This document shows, piece after piece, positions 7,547 through 14,159 of a DNA stretch of 18,967 bases. The stretch is taken from positions 1 through 18,967 of the forward strand of contig JBDKGV010000039.1 of NCBI GenBank assembly GCA_039798005.1. The letters run 5' to 3'. The DNA comes from JBDKGV01 sp039798005. Lineage in GTDB: Bacteria; Fibrobacterota; Fibrobacteria; UBA5070. The first letter of the stretch is position 1; each line of letters begins with the position of its first letter. The notes under the pieces are model-generated. The model was not told where the DNA came from and ran no database searches. It was given only the letters and a program-made list of their open reading frames with translations. The position numbers and the translations under genes were made by a program.

Positions 7547-8963
7547 GGACATCTCCCGCGACCGGCCCCGTGCGGCGTCGCGTCATGAGAAAGAGGCCGA
7601 TCCCGCAAACCAGCACAAGGCACCCCAAGTACTTGAGGGTTCGTCCCGGATCGCGATTGACCGAAAAGATGCTGGTGGCGTGCCCGGTCCCGGCATCCAG
7701 GAAACTCGCCTGGTAGCAGGTGAATCCCATGTGGTGCAGCGGTTCGTTCATGGCGATGACGCGGGAACCGACCGCCTTGCCGTCCGTTTGCAACACCGTC
7801 ACCATCGAGCGGTACCCCGCATCCATCTCGGTGCCCGGGTCCTTGGTCACCTCGAAGGAGTCGAGCCGCACGGCGAAAGGAAGCAGGACCCGCTGAAGCT
7901 CATAGCCCAGCGTTTCCCAGCCGCTTTCCCCGAGGAAATGGATCGTCTCCCCTTCCACCAGCCAGCGCGAATCCCCCCACGGCCCCTTCGACAGGCGCAC
8001 GGCCGAGGGCGGCAAGGTCTGGCCTGCACTCGGCCAAACCGGCTCCACCTTCCGCTCCATTCGCCCTTTGGGAAGCCATTTCCCCACGACCAGCTTCACG
8101 GCCCCGAATCCCGTCTCATGGGGGATTCCCGCAGCAGCCACGAAGGCACGGGACACCTTGCCGTGCGCCTCGATCCGGCAAAGCAACTGCGAGTTCCAGA
8201 TGCCAAAGCGAACCGTCGGCCTTTCCGAGACGAGGCCCAGCTCAATGTCGCGGGGGGACGGGTCCATGAATTGGACGGAATCCGTCACAGGCATCAGGAC
8301 GACATCCAGGCGATCGATCGATTGGCGCGACGGGACCATTGGATTCCCCCACCCCAAGCGAAAATCCACCATGGCCCGGTCCCCTCCGGTGGCAAGCCCG
8401 GCTTCAAGCAGCGGCGACCCGTCGGGGTCGGCTTGTGCCCATTCCCTCACCGACACGAACGGAAGCACCTCCTCGATCCGGGTGCCGGATGCGATCGGTT
8501 CAAGCCCGGGCAGCGCCCATGCCCGGCGCCATGGCCCGCGAGGCACGGCGATCTCCTGCGCCATGGTGTCCCCTTGGTACTGCCGCAGGACCGGTTGGGA
8601 AAGCCTCAACGTCGCCGAGGATTCCCCTTCTTCCAGCACCAGCATTCCCTCGACCCCATGGGACTTGGTCAGCGCCGCGCCGCCAAGCAGGAGCATGATT
8701 CCCAGATGCGTGACGGCGAATCCGGTCTGGGACCGGCGCAAGGGAAGCCGCACGACCACGGCAAGGGCCACGTTCAGGAACAGCAGCCCAAGCAGGGCCT
8801 GGAACCAAACGCTGCGGTACACGAGCATTTGGGCAAGATCGGCGTTCCAACGCGATTCGATCAGGGTTCCAGCCGCAAGCGATGCGACCAGCCCCCCCAT
8901 CACGAAGAGGGCGAGTCGAAGCGAAGCCAAGACGCGAACGCCTGGAAGGACACCGAATTTCAT
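7539..8963 (-). CDS. resB: Cytochrome c biogenesis protein ResB (Ccs1)
   Basis: Partner of CcsA in System II cytochrome c maturation; the complex delivers heme across the inner membrane and attaches it to apocytochromes. The 474-residue protein has three N-terminal membrane segments (about 12-32, 51-72, 84-99, with His86 in the third), a large periplasmic region, the family motif NEPLHHMGFTCYQASF at 406-421, then FSVNRDPGRTLKYLGCLVLVCGIGLFL as the last membrane segment. This order is typical of ResB. No Shine-Dalgarno is visible; TAGACT lies 7 nt before the ATG. The thiol-reduction partners (ResA or CcdA) are not in the window. Confidence 0.92.
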   Translation of the reverse strand: MKFGVLPGVRVLASLRLALFVMGGLVASLAAGTLIESRWNADLAQMLVYRSVWFQALLGLLFLNVALAVVVRLPLRRSQTGFAVTHLGIMLLLGGAALTKSHGVEGMLVLEEGESSATLRLSQPVLRQYQGDTMAQEIAVPRGPWRRAWALPGLEPIASGTRIEEVLPFVSVREWAQADPDGSPLLEAGLATGGDRAMVDFRLGWGNPMVPSRQSIDRLDVVLMPVTDSVQFMDPSPRDIELGLVSERPTVRFGIWNSQLLCRIEAHGKVSRAFVAAAGIPHETGFGAVKLVVGKWLPKGRMERKVEPVWPSAGQTLPPSAVRLSKGPWGDSRWLVEGETIHFLGESGWETLGYELQRVLLPFAVRLDSFEVTKDPGTEMDAGYRSMVTVLQTDGKAVGSRVIAMNEPLHHMGFTCYQASFLDAGTGHATSIFSVNRDPGRTLKYLGCLVLVCGIGLFLMTRRRTGPVAGDVHA

Positions 8964-8970
8964 CTTGGAC

Positions 8971-8976
8971 AGTCTA
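8971..8976 (-). promoter_or_regulatory. Candidate -10 element of resB-ccsA (leaderless type)
   Basis: On the minus strand TAGACT, preceded by TTTG, ends 7 nt before the resB ATG. No -35 is convincing. Supported by the same layout at other genes in the window. Confidence 0.35.
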
Positions 8977-9039
8977 CAAAGCCCGATCGATCCTCCCCGG
9001 AACTTTCCTCACGAAGCGTTCGCATCCGCGAAGGGGAGG

Positions 9040-9045
9040 TACACT
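9040..9045 (+). promoter_or_regulatory. Candidate -10 element of the 170-aa secreted protein gene
   Basis: TACACT lies 25 nt before the ATG at 9071, giving a leader of about 19 nt that carries AAAGGA at 9058-9063. The -35 region has only a weak match. Confidence 0.3.
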
Positions 9046-9070
9046 TGGTTCCTCAAGAAAGGATCGCCCC

Positions 9071-9583
9071 ATGAACGCATCGCTTCGAATCACCGCATTT
9101 TCCCTCCTCCTTGCCGTCTGCGCCTTTTCCGCGCAGCTTCACGACTTCGAAGGCCGATTCCTGCGCGAGGATGCCAAGAGCGCGGACCCGTCCAAGGCCA
9201 TCGACCTTGCGACCCAGGACATGAGCTTCGTCACGCGCCCCTTGGCTCGCGACCGCCTTCGCAAATCGAACAAGCCGGTCCCGTCCCTTTGGATCAAGGA
9301 GAACGGCTCGAATGTCGACATCGGATACGGCAACACCGACCTGATCAGCTGCCCATCCAACGGCAAGTCGATCGCATGGGAGAGGAACGGCGAAAAGGCC
9401 CAGCTTTCGATCAAGCTCCAAGGCGGCGTCTTGGTCCAGACCTTCCAAGGCGAGGAGGGCGCAAAGCGCAACTCGTTCCAGTTGAGCCCGGATGGAAACG
9501 AATTGACGTTGGAGACCCGGATCACCAGCCCAAGGCTGCCTGCTCCGGTCGTCTACCGTACCGTATTCCGCCGCACCCCCTGA
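9071..9583 (+). CDS. Small secreted protein of unknown function (170 aa)
   Basis: The protein has a signal peptide (NASLRITAFSLLLAVCAFSAQ, cleavage near residue 20) and a mature domain of about 150 residues that looks beta-rich. It starts HDFEGRFLREDAKSADPSKA and ends FQLSPDGNELTLETRITSPRLPAPVVYRTVFRR. That layout recalls lipocalin-like secreted proteins with a first strand of the form GxWxLDxxKS and a late LSxDGxxLT strand, but I cannot name a family with confidence. The start is supported by AAAGGA 7 nt upstream and by the signal peptide. The gene is divergent from resB and convergent with the small membrane protein gene at 9593, separated by 9 nt that form part of a hairpin. Confidence 0.75.
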   Translation: MNASLRITAFSLLLAVCAFSAQLHDFEGRFLREDAKSADPSKAIDLATQDMSFVTRPLARDRLRKSNKPVPSLWIKENGSNVDIGYGNTDLISCPSNGKSIAWERNGEKAQLSIKLQGGVLVQTFQGEEGAKRNSFQLSPDGNELTLETRITSPRLPAPVVYRTVFRRTP

Positions 9584-9598
9584 AGCCCGGGTTCAGGG
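9578..9598. terminator. Hairpin spanning both stop codons of two convergent genes
   Basis: CCCTGAA (9578-9584) and TTCAGGG (9592-9598) are perfect inverted arms around a 7-nt GC loop. Each arm contains the TGA stop of one of the two facing genes. It could act as a terminator or 3'-end barrier in both directions, although a U tract is absent on both sides. Confidence 0.45.
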
Positions 9599-9952
9599 AT
9601 TCACGTTGGTCATGCTGGTGAGCATCAAGGCGATGAAGCTCATGAAGACCATGGCAAAGAGAAGCTGATCCTCGAAGGAAAGGATCCGTGGGGGAATCGA
9701 CTTCTTCGCGACCGAATCCTTCACCATCGCTTGACGGCCGACGGATCGCATTGCGGTGGTATCGGCACGACCGCTGTCGGGCGCCAAGGCTCCCCCCGAT
9801 CGGCCAAGCCCGGGCCCCTTGAGCGAATCGGCGGGGATGGACCGGGAAGCCGCAGGACCGGCGATCCCGCGGGCGGTGTCCGTGCGCGTTTCCTCCACCG
9901 CCCAAGCCAAGACAGAAATTGTCAAAAGAGCGAGAGCGGTGCGGCGCAGCAT
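9593..9952 (-). CDS. Small protein with signal peptide and C-terminal membrane segment (119 aa)
   Basis: Family not recognised. The N-terminus RRTALALLTISVLAWAVEE is a signal peptide or anchor. A Ser/Gly/Asp-rich, probably disordered, middle follows (about 25-85). Near the C-terminus, SFEDQLLFAMVFMSFIALMLTSMTNV is a membrane helix with only a few residues after it. The ATG shares one base with the gatB stop (TGATG), so it should be translated by coupling to gatB. It ends 9 nt from the stop of the facing secreted protein gene. The sequence supports a real membrane-anchored small protein, but no function can be read from it. Confidence 0.65.
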   Translation of the reverse strand: MLRRTALALLTISVLAWAVEETRTDTARGIAGPAASRSIPADSLKGPGLGRSGGALAPDSGRADTTAMRSVGRQAMVKDSVAKKSIPPRILSFEDQLLFAMVFMSFIALMLTSMTNVNP

Positions 9953-11397
9953 CAGGCCGAGAGGGCCTTCTTGACCAGCTCGTTGACAAGCTCCGGATTG
10001 GCCTTGCCCTTGGTCTCGCGCATGACCTGGCCCACGAAGAAGCCGAAGAGCTTCTCCTTGCCGCCGCGGTAGCCTTCGACCTCGGCGGGGTTGGCCGCGA
10101 TGATCTTGGCCACGGCGGCCTCGATGGCACCCGTGTCCGTCACCTGGCGCATGCCGTTCTCGTCGATGAGCACGTCAGGCATCTTGCCGGACTCGCTCAT
10201 CAGGGCGAACACGTCCTTGGCGATCTTGCCCGAGATGGTCTTGTCCTCGATACGCGCCACCAGCTGGGCGATGTGGCCCGGTCCGAACGGCAGGTCCTCG
10301 ATCGCCTTGCCGGTGTCCTTGACGATGCGCAGCACCTCGGTCATCACCCAGTTCGAGATGGCCTTGGGCGAGTTCTGGATCGCCACGGCGGCCTCGAACC
10401 AATCGGCCCAGGCCTTCTCCAAGGTCAGCACGCGGGCGTCGTACTCGGGCAGGCCAAGCTCCGCCTGAAAACGCGCGATGCGGATCTCGGGAAGCTCGGG
10501 CATGGCGGCCCGGACGGCCTCGATCTGTTCGGTGGTGATCGCAAGCGGCAGGATGTCAGGCTCGGGGAAGTAGCGGTAGTCGTGCGCATCCTCCTTGTCG
10601 CGCAGGTTGCGCGTCACGCCCTTGTTGACGTCGTAGCCACGGGTCTCCTGGATCACATGGCCACCGTTGTCCAGGATCTCGGCCTGACGGCTGATCTCGT
10701 ACTGGACGGCCTTCTCGATGTTCGAGAAGGAGTTCATGTTCTTGAGCTCGCAGCGCACGCCCAGCGGGCTGTTCTCGTCGCGGCGAAGCGACACGTTCAC
10801 GTCGGCGCGGAAGTTTCCGTCCTCCATGTTGGCGTCCGACACGCCGATGTACTCCACCAGCTGCTTGAGCCGCTGGAGGTACAGGATCGCCTCCTGGACC
10901 GAGCGCATGTCCGGGCCCGACACGATCTCGCACAAAGGCGTTCCGGCGCGGTTGGCGTCGAACACCGAATACGGACCACGGTCGTGCAGGAGCTTTCCCG
11001 CGTCGTCTTCCATGTGGATGCGCGTGAGCGAGATGAACTTGTCGATGTTGCCTTCCTTGATGTGAAGGCCGCCACCGGTGCAGATCGGACGGTCGTAGAT
11101 CGGCATGCCGCCGGTCTGGGTGATCTGGTAGTTGCGCGGGGAGTCCGGATAGAAATAGCTCTTGCGCGTGAACATCGCGTGCTGATCGATGGTGCAACCC
11201 ATCGCAAGGCCCAGCCGGATCGCAAACTCCACCGCCTGCGCATTGGGGCTGGGCAAGGTGCCGGGGAACCCGAGGCAGACCGGGCAGGTATGCATGTTGG
11301 CTTCGTCCCCGGTCACGATCTCGCAACCACAGAAAAGCTTGGTGCGCGTCTTGAGCTGGGTATGGACTTCGAGACCGATCACGACAGAATAGGGCAT
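9952..11397 (-). CDS. gatB: Aspartyl/glutamyl-tRNA(Asn/Gln) amidotransferase subunit B
   Basis: tRNA-binding kinase-type subunit of GatCAB, which converts Glu-tRNA-Gln and/or Asp-tRNA-Asn to the amidated forms. The 481-residue protein starts MPYSVVIGLEVHTQLKTRTKLFCGC and shows the zinc-site cysteines (CGC and CPVC, about residues 23-39), GFPGTLPSPN, the YYPDxP-like YFYPDSPRNYQITQ, then RIHMEDDAGKLLH, DANRAGTPLCEIVS, DVNVSLRR, KNMNSF, ETRGYD and DYRYFPEPDI. The C-terminal Yqey-like tail ends GFFVGQVMRETKGKANPELVNELVKKAL. Length and order are standard. A longer in-frame opening upstream has no family support. A TACCTT hexamer 8 nt before the ATG and the lack of a Shine-Dalgarno suggest a leaderless mRNA. 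gatA and gatC are not adjacent. Confidence 0.97.
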   Translation of the reverse strand: MPYSVVIGLEVHTQLKTRTKLFCGCEIVTGDEANMHTCPVCLGFPGTLPSPNAQAVEFAIRLGLAMGCTIDQHAMFTRKSYFYPDSPRNYQITQTGGMPIYDRPICTGGGLHIKEGNIDKFISLTRIHMEDDAGKLLHDRGPYSVFDANRAGTPLCEIVSGPDMRSVQEAILYLQRLKQLVEYIGVSDANMEDGNFRADVNVSLRRDENSPLGVRCELKNMNSFSNIEKAVQYEISRQAEILDNGGHVIQETRGYDVNKGVTRNLRDKEDAHDYRYFPEPDILPLAITTEQIEAVRAAMPELPEIRIARFQAELGLPEYDARVLTLEKAWADWFEAAVAIQNSPKAISNWVMTEVLRIVKDTGKAIEDLPFGPGHIAQLVARIEDKTISGKIAKDVFALMSESGKMPDVLIDENGMRQVTDTGAIEAAVAKIIAANPAEVEGYRGGKEKLFGFFVGQVMRETKGKANPELVNELVKKALSA

Positions 11398-11405
11398 AGT
11401 CCGGA

Positions 11406-11411
11406 AAGGTA
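11406..11411 (-). promoter_or_regulatory. Candidate -10 element of gatB (leaderless type)
   Basis: On the minus strand TACCTT ends 8 nt before the gatB ATG, the same hexamer and spacing as at valS. No good -35 is present. Confidence 0.4.
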
Positions 11412-11482
11412 AACAATCCACGCAAAATGCGCACATTCCACCTCGACCGATCCGGGCGCCCCCACCCCTGCTATCGGGGTGG

Positions 11483-11547
11483 TCGGGCTGCCTGCCGGGC
11501 CACGGCAAGGCCGGGGTCCCGTCCCTGCGGGCGGCATCCCTGGCGCG
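11483..11547. repeat. Intergenic shared element, copy 2 (upstream of gatB)
   Basis: Blocks TCGGGCTGCCTGCC (11483-11496), GCCGGGG (11510-11516) and CGGCATCCCTGGCGCG (11532-11547) match the set at 2239-2320. The near edge is 86 nt from the gatB start; at valS it is 85 nt. Local GGGC/GCCC and CCCTGCGGG-type pairs suggest it could fold. Confidence 0.4.
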
Positions 11548-11633
11548 GCAATCCCTTCCCCTGAACGCCTTTTTCCCGGCATTTCCTGCCCGACTCGCCG
11601 GTTCCCCCAAACCTTTTGGCTCAAATTTCCAAT

Positions 11634-11648
11634 TGGCACGCGGATTGA
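11634..11648 (+). promoter_or_regulatory. Sigma-54-like promoter before the 133-aa gene
   Basis: TGGCACG, four bases, then TTGA. The -24 half matches the RpoN consensus TGGCACG exactly and the spacing is correct, but the -12 half should be TTGC and has A instead of C. The transcript would start near 11660, about 30 nt before the ATG. The C-to-A change at a conserved base lowers confidence. Confidence 0.35.
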
Positions 11649-11690
11649 TTTACCAAGGCGCATGAACACCTTCAGGCAAGGAGACCTGTC

Positions 11691-12092
11691 ATGAGCATCA
11701 CCTCGGTCGGAGCCAATCCCTGGTACACCCAGAACAACTACCAGCCCGCCAAGGCCGGATCGGATGACCTGCGCAAGCAGTTCATGACCTTGGAAGCCTC
11801 GCTTCAGAAATCGGATCTCAAGGCGGCCAAGGCCGCCATGGAGGAATTGCGCAAGACCCAACCTGGCAAGGACGCCGGGAGCGCATCGTTCCAGGCATTG
11901 GCCAAGGCGTTGGACAAGGATGACCTCGCCGCGGCCAAGACCGCCTTCGCAGAGATGCTCGCCGGCACCAAGGCCCCCACGGCAGCCCAGAGCGCCCTGG
12001 CCATGAGCCCCAGTGTCGAGATCTTCGCCGAAAAGCCGGTTCCGACCAAGCCCGCCTCGCTCACGACCGGCACTCTCGACATCTACGGATGA
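11691..12092 (+). CDS. Small helical-repeat protein of unknown function (133 aa)
   Basis: A soluble protein without signal peptide. The core is a duplicated helical unit, residues 31-54 and 67-91, both of the form F-x-x-L-x-x-(S/A)-L-x-K-x-D-L-x-A-A-K-x-A-x-x-E, so each unit is a helix, a short turn at K-x-D-L, and a second helix. The N-terminal 25 residues (SITSVGANPWYTQNNYQPAK) and the last 40 are low in hydrophobic residues and probably disordered. I know of similar small Ala-rich bacterial proteins with this unit but no function for them. The start has a strong Shine-Dalgarno (AAGGAG, 6 nt spacing). A sigma-54-like site lies upstream and a palindrome starts at the stop codon. It is divergent from gatB and upstream of the M16 peptidase gene. 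Confidence 0.78.
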   Translation: MSITSVGANPWYTQNNYQPAKAGSDDLRKQFMTLEASLQKSDLKAAKAAMEELRKTQPGKDAGSASFQALAKALDKDDLAAAKTAFAEMLAGTKAPTAAQSALAMSPSVEIFAEKPVPTKPASLTTGTLDIYG

Positions 12093-12118
12093 TCCCCCGC
12101 AGCAAGCTGCGGGGAATC
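12091..12118. repeat. REP-like palindrome at the end of the 133-aa gene
   Basis: CCCCGCAGC (12095-12103) and GCTGCGGGG (12106-12114) are perfect arms around AA. After one mismatch the arms extend by GAT/ATC (12091-12093, 12116-12118). It starts inside the stop codon of the 133-aa gene. This palindrome type is one I recall as dispersed between genes in several bacteria. No U tract follows, so REP-like element or transcript-end stabiliser is more likely than an intrinsic terminator. Confidence 0.6.
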
Positions 12119-12141
12119 AGACCCGAAGAGATTGATACCGC

Positions 12142-12171
12142 TTGTTCCTGCGCCCCCTTGGTTCCTACCTT
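12142..12171 (+). promoter_or_regulatory. Promoter of the M16 peptidase gene
   Basis: -35 TTGTTC (12142-12147), 18-nt spacer, -10 TACCTT (12166-12171), then 10 nt to the ATG at 12182. The leader would be about 3-4 nt or none. GGGG at 12172-12175 could be a weak Shine-Dalgarno if transcription starts earlier. Confidence 0.5.
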
Positions 12172-12181
12172 GGGGAAACTC

Positions 12182-13486
12182 ATGAGCACCAAGCCCACGT
12201 CTTCGGCCAAAGCAAACGAACCCGTCCGCGTCACCCGTCTCGACAACGGCATCACCGTCCTCACGGAGCGGATGGAAGGACAGCGCGGCGCCGCGATCGG
12301 TGTCTGGGTCGGCTTGGGGTCCCGTCACGACCCCAAGGGGAAGGCAGGACTTGCGCATCTGTTCGAGCACATGGTCTTCAAGGGCACGCCCAAGCGCTCG
12401 GCCCTGCGCATCTCGCGCGAGCTTGAGGAAGTGGGCGGCAGCCTCAATGCCTGGACCAGCCGCGAGCATACCTGCTTCTATGCCAAGGTGCTGGAAAAAG
12501 ACGTCCCACGTGCGCTTTCCCTCTTGTGCGACATGGTGGCCAACGCCAAGATCACGGAACGCGACCTGACGAAGGAACGGACGGTCGTGCTGGAAGAAGT
12601 CCGCGCCTGCGACGACGATCCGGACGAGCTGGTCAGCGACCTCTTCGCCCAAGGCTTGTGGGCCAGCCAACCGCTGGGCGAACCCATCTCCGGCACCATC
12701 GAATCGGTGGAAGGCCTGAATCGACAGGATCTCCTCGACCACCAAGCCCGCGCCCTGGGACCCGACGTCCCCATTTGCGTTTCCGCTGCCGGTGCCGTCG
12801 ACCACGACGCCTTGGTGGCATTGGTCGCCAAGGGCTTTGCCGCCAAGGCCAAGGCCCCGTCGGTCCAGAAGGCCACGACCCTTGGAAAGCGCAACACACG
12901 GCGCCTGGTGCGCCACAAGGACGTCTCCCAAGTCTCCTTGATCCTGGCCCGACGCAGCCTCTCGATCGAACACCCCGATCGCCACGCCTTGGCGCTTCTC
13001 AACCTGCTCTTGGGCGGTGGCATGGCCAGCCGGCTCAATCAGGTGGTGCGGGAGAAGCACGGTCTGTGCTACAGCGTCTACAGCTTCCTGGATCTTTTGA
13101 TCGGGGCCGGAGCCTTCGGCATCGCGCTCTCCACCGAGCCCAAGCAGGCCGCCAAGGCTCTGGAGCTGGTGGACAAGGAAATCACCCGCATGTCGGAAGG
13201 CGACCTCACCAAGGCCGATCTCGAATTCGCCCGCCAATATGCCCGCGGGTCCAGTCTGCTTGCCTTGGAAAGCCCATCCGCCCGGATGCAGCATCTGGGC
13301 AAGTCGCAATTGCTCTACGGCCGCGCCATCTCGCTCGACGACATCGTGGCCCATATCGATGCCGTGGACTTGGAGATCCTCAAGCGCGTTGCGCGTGAGC
13401 AGATTCCCGCCCCGACCATCGAAAACGGCTGGTGCCTCTCCGCGGTGAGCCCCGAAGGCTCACCCTTGGAATGGCCGCTTCGCTAG
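12182..13486 (+). CDS. M16-family zinc metallopeptidase (processing-peptidase-like)
   Basis: A 434-residue single-unit M16B-type peptidase. The inverted zinc motif HLFEH is at 59-63 and the third ligand Glu139 (ERTVVLEEV) is exactly 76 residues after His63, as in mitochondrial processing peptidases. The second, inactive-like domain holds VREKHGLCYSVYSF, the conserved Arg/Tyr substrate-binding block, preceded by LNLLLGGGMASRL. With no signal peptide it is probably cytoplasmic. The start at ATG 12182 is chosen because the alternative ATG at 12089 would translate the palindrome and the promoter. The N-terminus VTRLDNGITVLTERM is where family similarity begins. Its stop is 1 nt from the stop of the NifX-like gene on the other strand. 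The physiological substrate cannot be read from sequence. Confidence 0.93.
   Translation: MSTKPTSSAKANEPVRVTRLDNGITVLTERMEGQRGAAIGVWVGLGSRHDPKGKAGLAHLFEHMVFKGTPKRSALRISRELEEVGGSLNAWTSREHTCFYAKVLEKDVPRALSLLCDMVANAKITERDLTKERTVVLEEVRACDDDPDELVSDLFAQGLWASQPLGEPISGTIESVEGLNRQDLLDHQARALGPDVPICVSAAGAVDHDALVALVAKGFAAKAKAPSVQKATTLGKRNTRRLVRHKDVSQVSLILARRSLSIEHPDRHALALLNLLLGGGMASRLNQVVREKHGLCYSVYSFLDLLIGAGAFGIALSTEPKQAAKALELVDKEITRMSEGDLTKADLEFARQYARGSSLLALESPSARMQHLGKSQLLYGRAISLDDIVAHIDAVDLEILKRVAREQIPAPTIENGWCLSAVSPEGSPLEWPLR
13444..13464. terminator. Hairpin inside the last codons of the M16 gene, at a convergent junction
   Basis: GGTGAGCC (13444-13451) and GGCTCACC (13457-13464) are perfect 8-bp arms around a 5-nt loop, ending 20 nt before the peptidase stop. 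With only 1 nt between the facing genes, this is the obvious structure that could limit transcription from either side. There is no U tract. Confidence 0.35.
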
Positions 13487-13487
13487 G

Positions 13488-13985
13488 TCACTTGCACTGA
13501 CACTCGTGGTCGGGGTCGTCGTGCCCCGTGCCACCGCAGCAGTTCTCACCGCCCCCGCCGCCGCAGCAGCCGCCCTCTTCTTCGCCATGGTCATGCTCTT
13601 GGCCACCACAGCAGCCACCGGCATCTTCCGCGCCGCCATGACCTCCGCAGCAACCACCACCGGGTCCACGGGACATCGCGCCGCGCATCAGCTTCAGGAA
13701 ATGATGGGCGATCTCCTCGGGTGAGGCGCCGTCAGCTCCTGTGAACACGTGAACGCCCAGGTCGGCGATAACATCGGCATTGTCCGGGTCGATGGTTCCC
13801 ACCAGCATGGCGCCGGCTCCGTGCGACTTGAGCCACTCCCCTGCCCCGGCCACGCCTGGGAACGGGTGACGGGCTTCCTCGGTCACCGATTGCGCCTGAA
13901 AATCCAAGCGATGGAACGAAACCGACTGGGACAGTTCCCAAGCCCCGCTCACGGTGTCTTCGTAGCGTGCGATGGCAATCAGCAT
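13488..13985 (-). CDS. NifX/NifB-type (dinitrogenase Fe-Mo cofactor biosynthesis fold) protein with Cys/His-rich tail
   Basis: A 165-residue protein. Residues 1-105 look like the small NifX/VnfX-type domain: MLIAIARYEDTVS, then a strand-rich part, GAGEWLKSHGAGAMLVGTIDPDNADVIADLGVHVFTGADGASPEEIAHHFLKLMRG, with the family's pattern of GI-x-V-(Y/F)-x-G-A. The tail (108-165) is Gly-rich with ten Cys, eight of them as four CC pairs mostly followed by GG, and five His, ending HECQCK. It should bind several metal ions or a cluster. The ATG at 13985 has AAAGG about 8 nt upstream and a good promoter at 14043-14071. A longer GTG opening would begin inside that promoter. No nif genes are nearby, so a role in Fe-S or metal handling, not nitrogen fixation, is more likely (inference). 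Confidence 0.85.
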   Translation of the reverse strand: MLIAIARYEDTVSGAWELSQSVSFHRLDFQAQSVTEEARHPFPGVAGAGEWLKSHGAGAMLVGTIDPDNADVIADLGVHVFTGADGASPEEIAHHFLKLMRGAMSRGPGGGCCGGHGGAEDAGGCCGGQEHDHGEEEGGCCGGGGGENCCGGTGHDDPDHECQCK

Positions 13986-14042
13986 TGGGTGACCTTTCGT
14001 TGTGTGGACCGGCCCCGAGTCATCCGATGGCCCTGTGCGCAG

Positions 14043-14071
14043 AACGTAACGGATCACCGCGACAAAATCAA
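14043..14071 (-). promoter_or_regulatory. Promoter of the NifX-like gene
   Basis: On the minus strand, -35 TTGATT (14071-14066), 17-nt spacer, -10 TACGTT (14048-14043). Transcription would start near 14036, leaving a leader of about 50 nt with AAAGG before the ATG. The match to the vegetative consensus is good. Confidence 0.55.
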
Positions 14072-14159
14072 GGATTCAAGATCCACCAAGCGCCCATTTC
14101 CGCAAATAGTCGGCAACACGCACGCATCCGCCTGTCGCTTGGTCGGAATTTGTCAGCCG

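Larger units (their letters stand above)
11398..11690. other. Divergent intergenic region between gatB and the 133-aa gene
   Basis: This 293-bp stretch has no convincing gene. From left to right it holds the gatB -10 candidate, a GC-rich part with the shared element (11483-11547), and an AT-richer part with the sigma-54-like site and the Shine-Dalgarno of the 133-aa gene (AAGGAG near 11679-11684). Confidence 0.6.

Noticed and set aside
5852..9074. Long + strand open frames opposite resB and ccsA
   Set aside because: Both minus-strand proteins have strong family motifs (WWD, NEPLHHMGF) and membrane segments. The opposite frames are Arg/Gly/His-rich without known motifs.
11398..11610. An N-terminal extension of GatB
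   Set aside because: GatB proteins begin at the VIGLEVHTQL block, and the extension is encoded by the intergenic shared element.
12089..12181. An earlier ATG start for the M16 peptidase
   Set aside because: The extra 31 residues would be encoded by the palindrome and promoter, and family similarity begins after the ATG at 12182.
12083..13354. A 423-codon minus-strand frame opposite the M16 peptidase gene
   Set aside because: The + strand has the HxxEH-X75-E zinc site and the Arg/Tyr block; the minus frame is its mirror.
13494..13665. Cys/Gly-coding repeats as a possible CRISPR or tandem DNA array
   Set aside because: The units are short, irregular and in frame with the NifX-like gene; they are coding low-complexity sequence.
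13986..14057. A longer GTG start for the NifX-like protein
   Set aside because: The codons would overlap a good -35/-10 pair, and the inner ATG has a Shine-Dalgarno and starts at the family's first strand.
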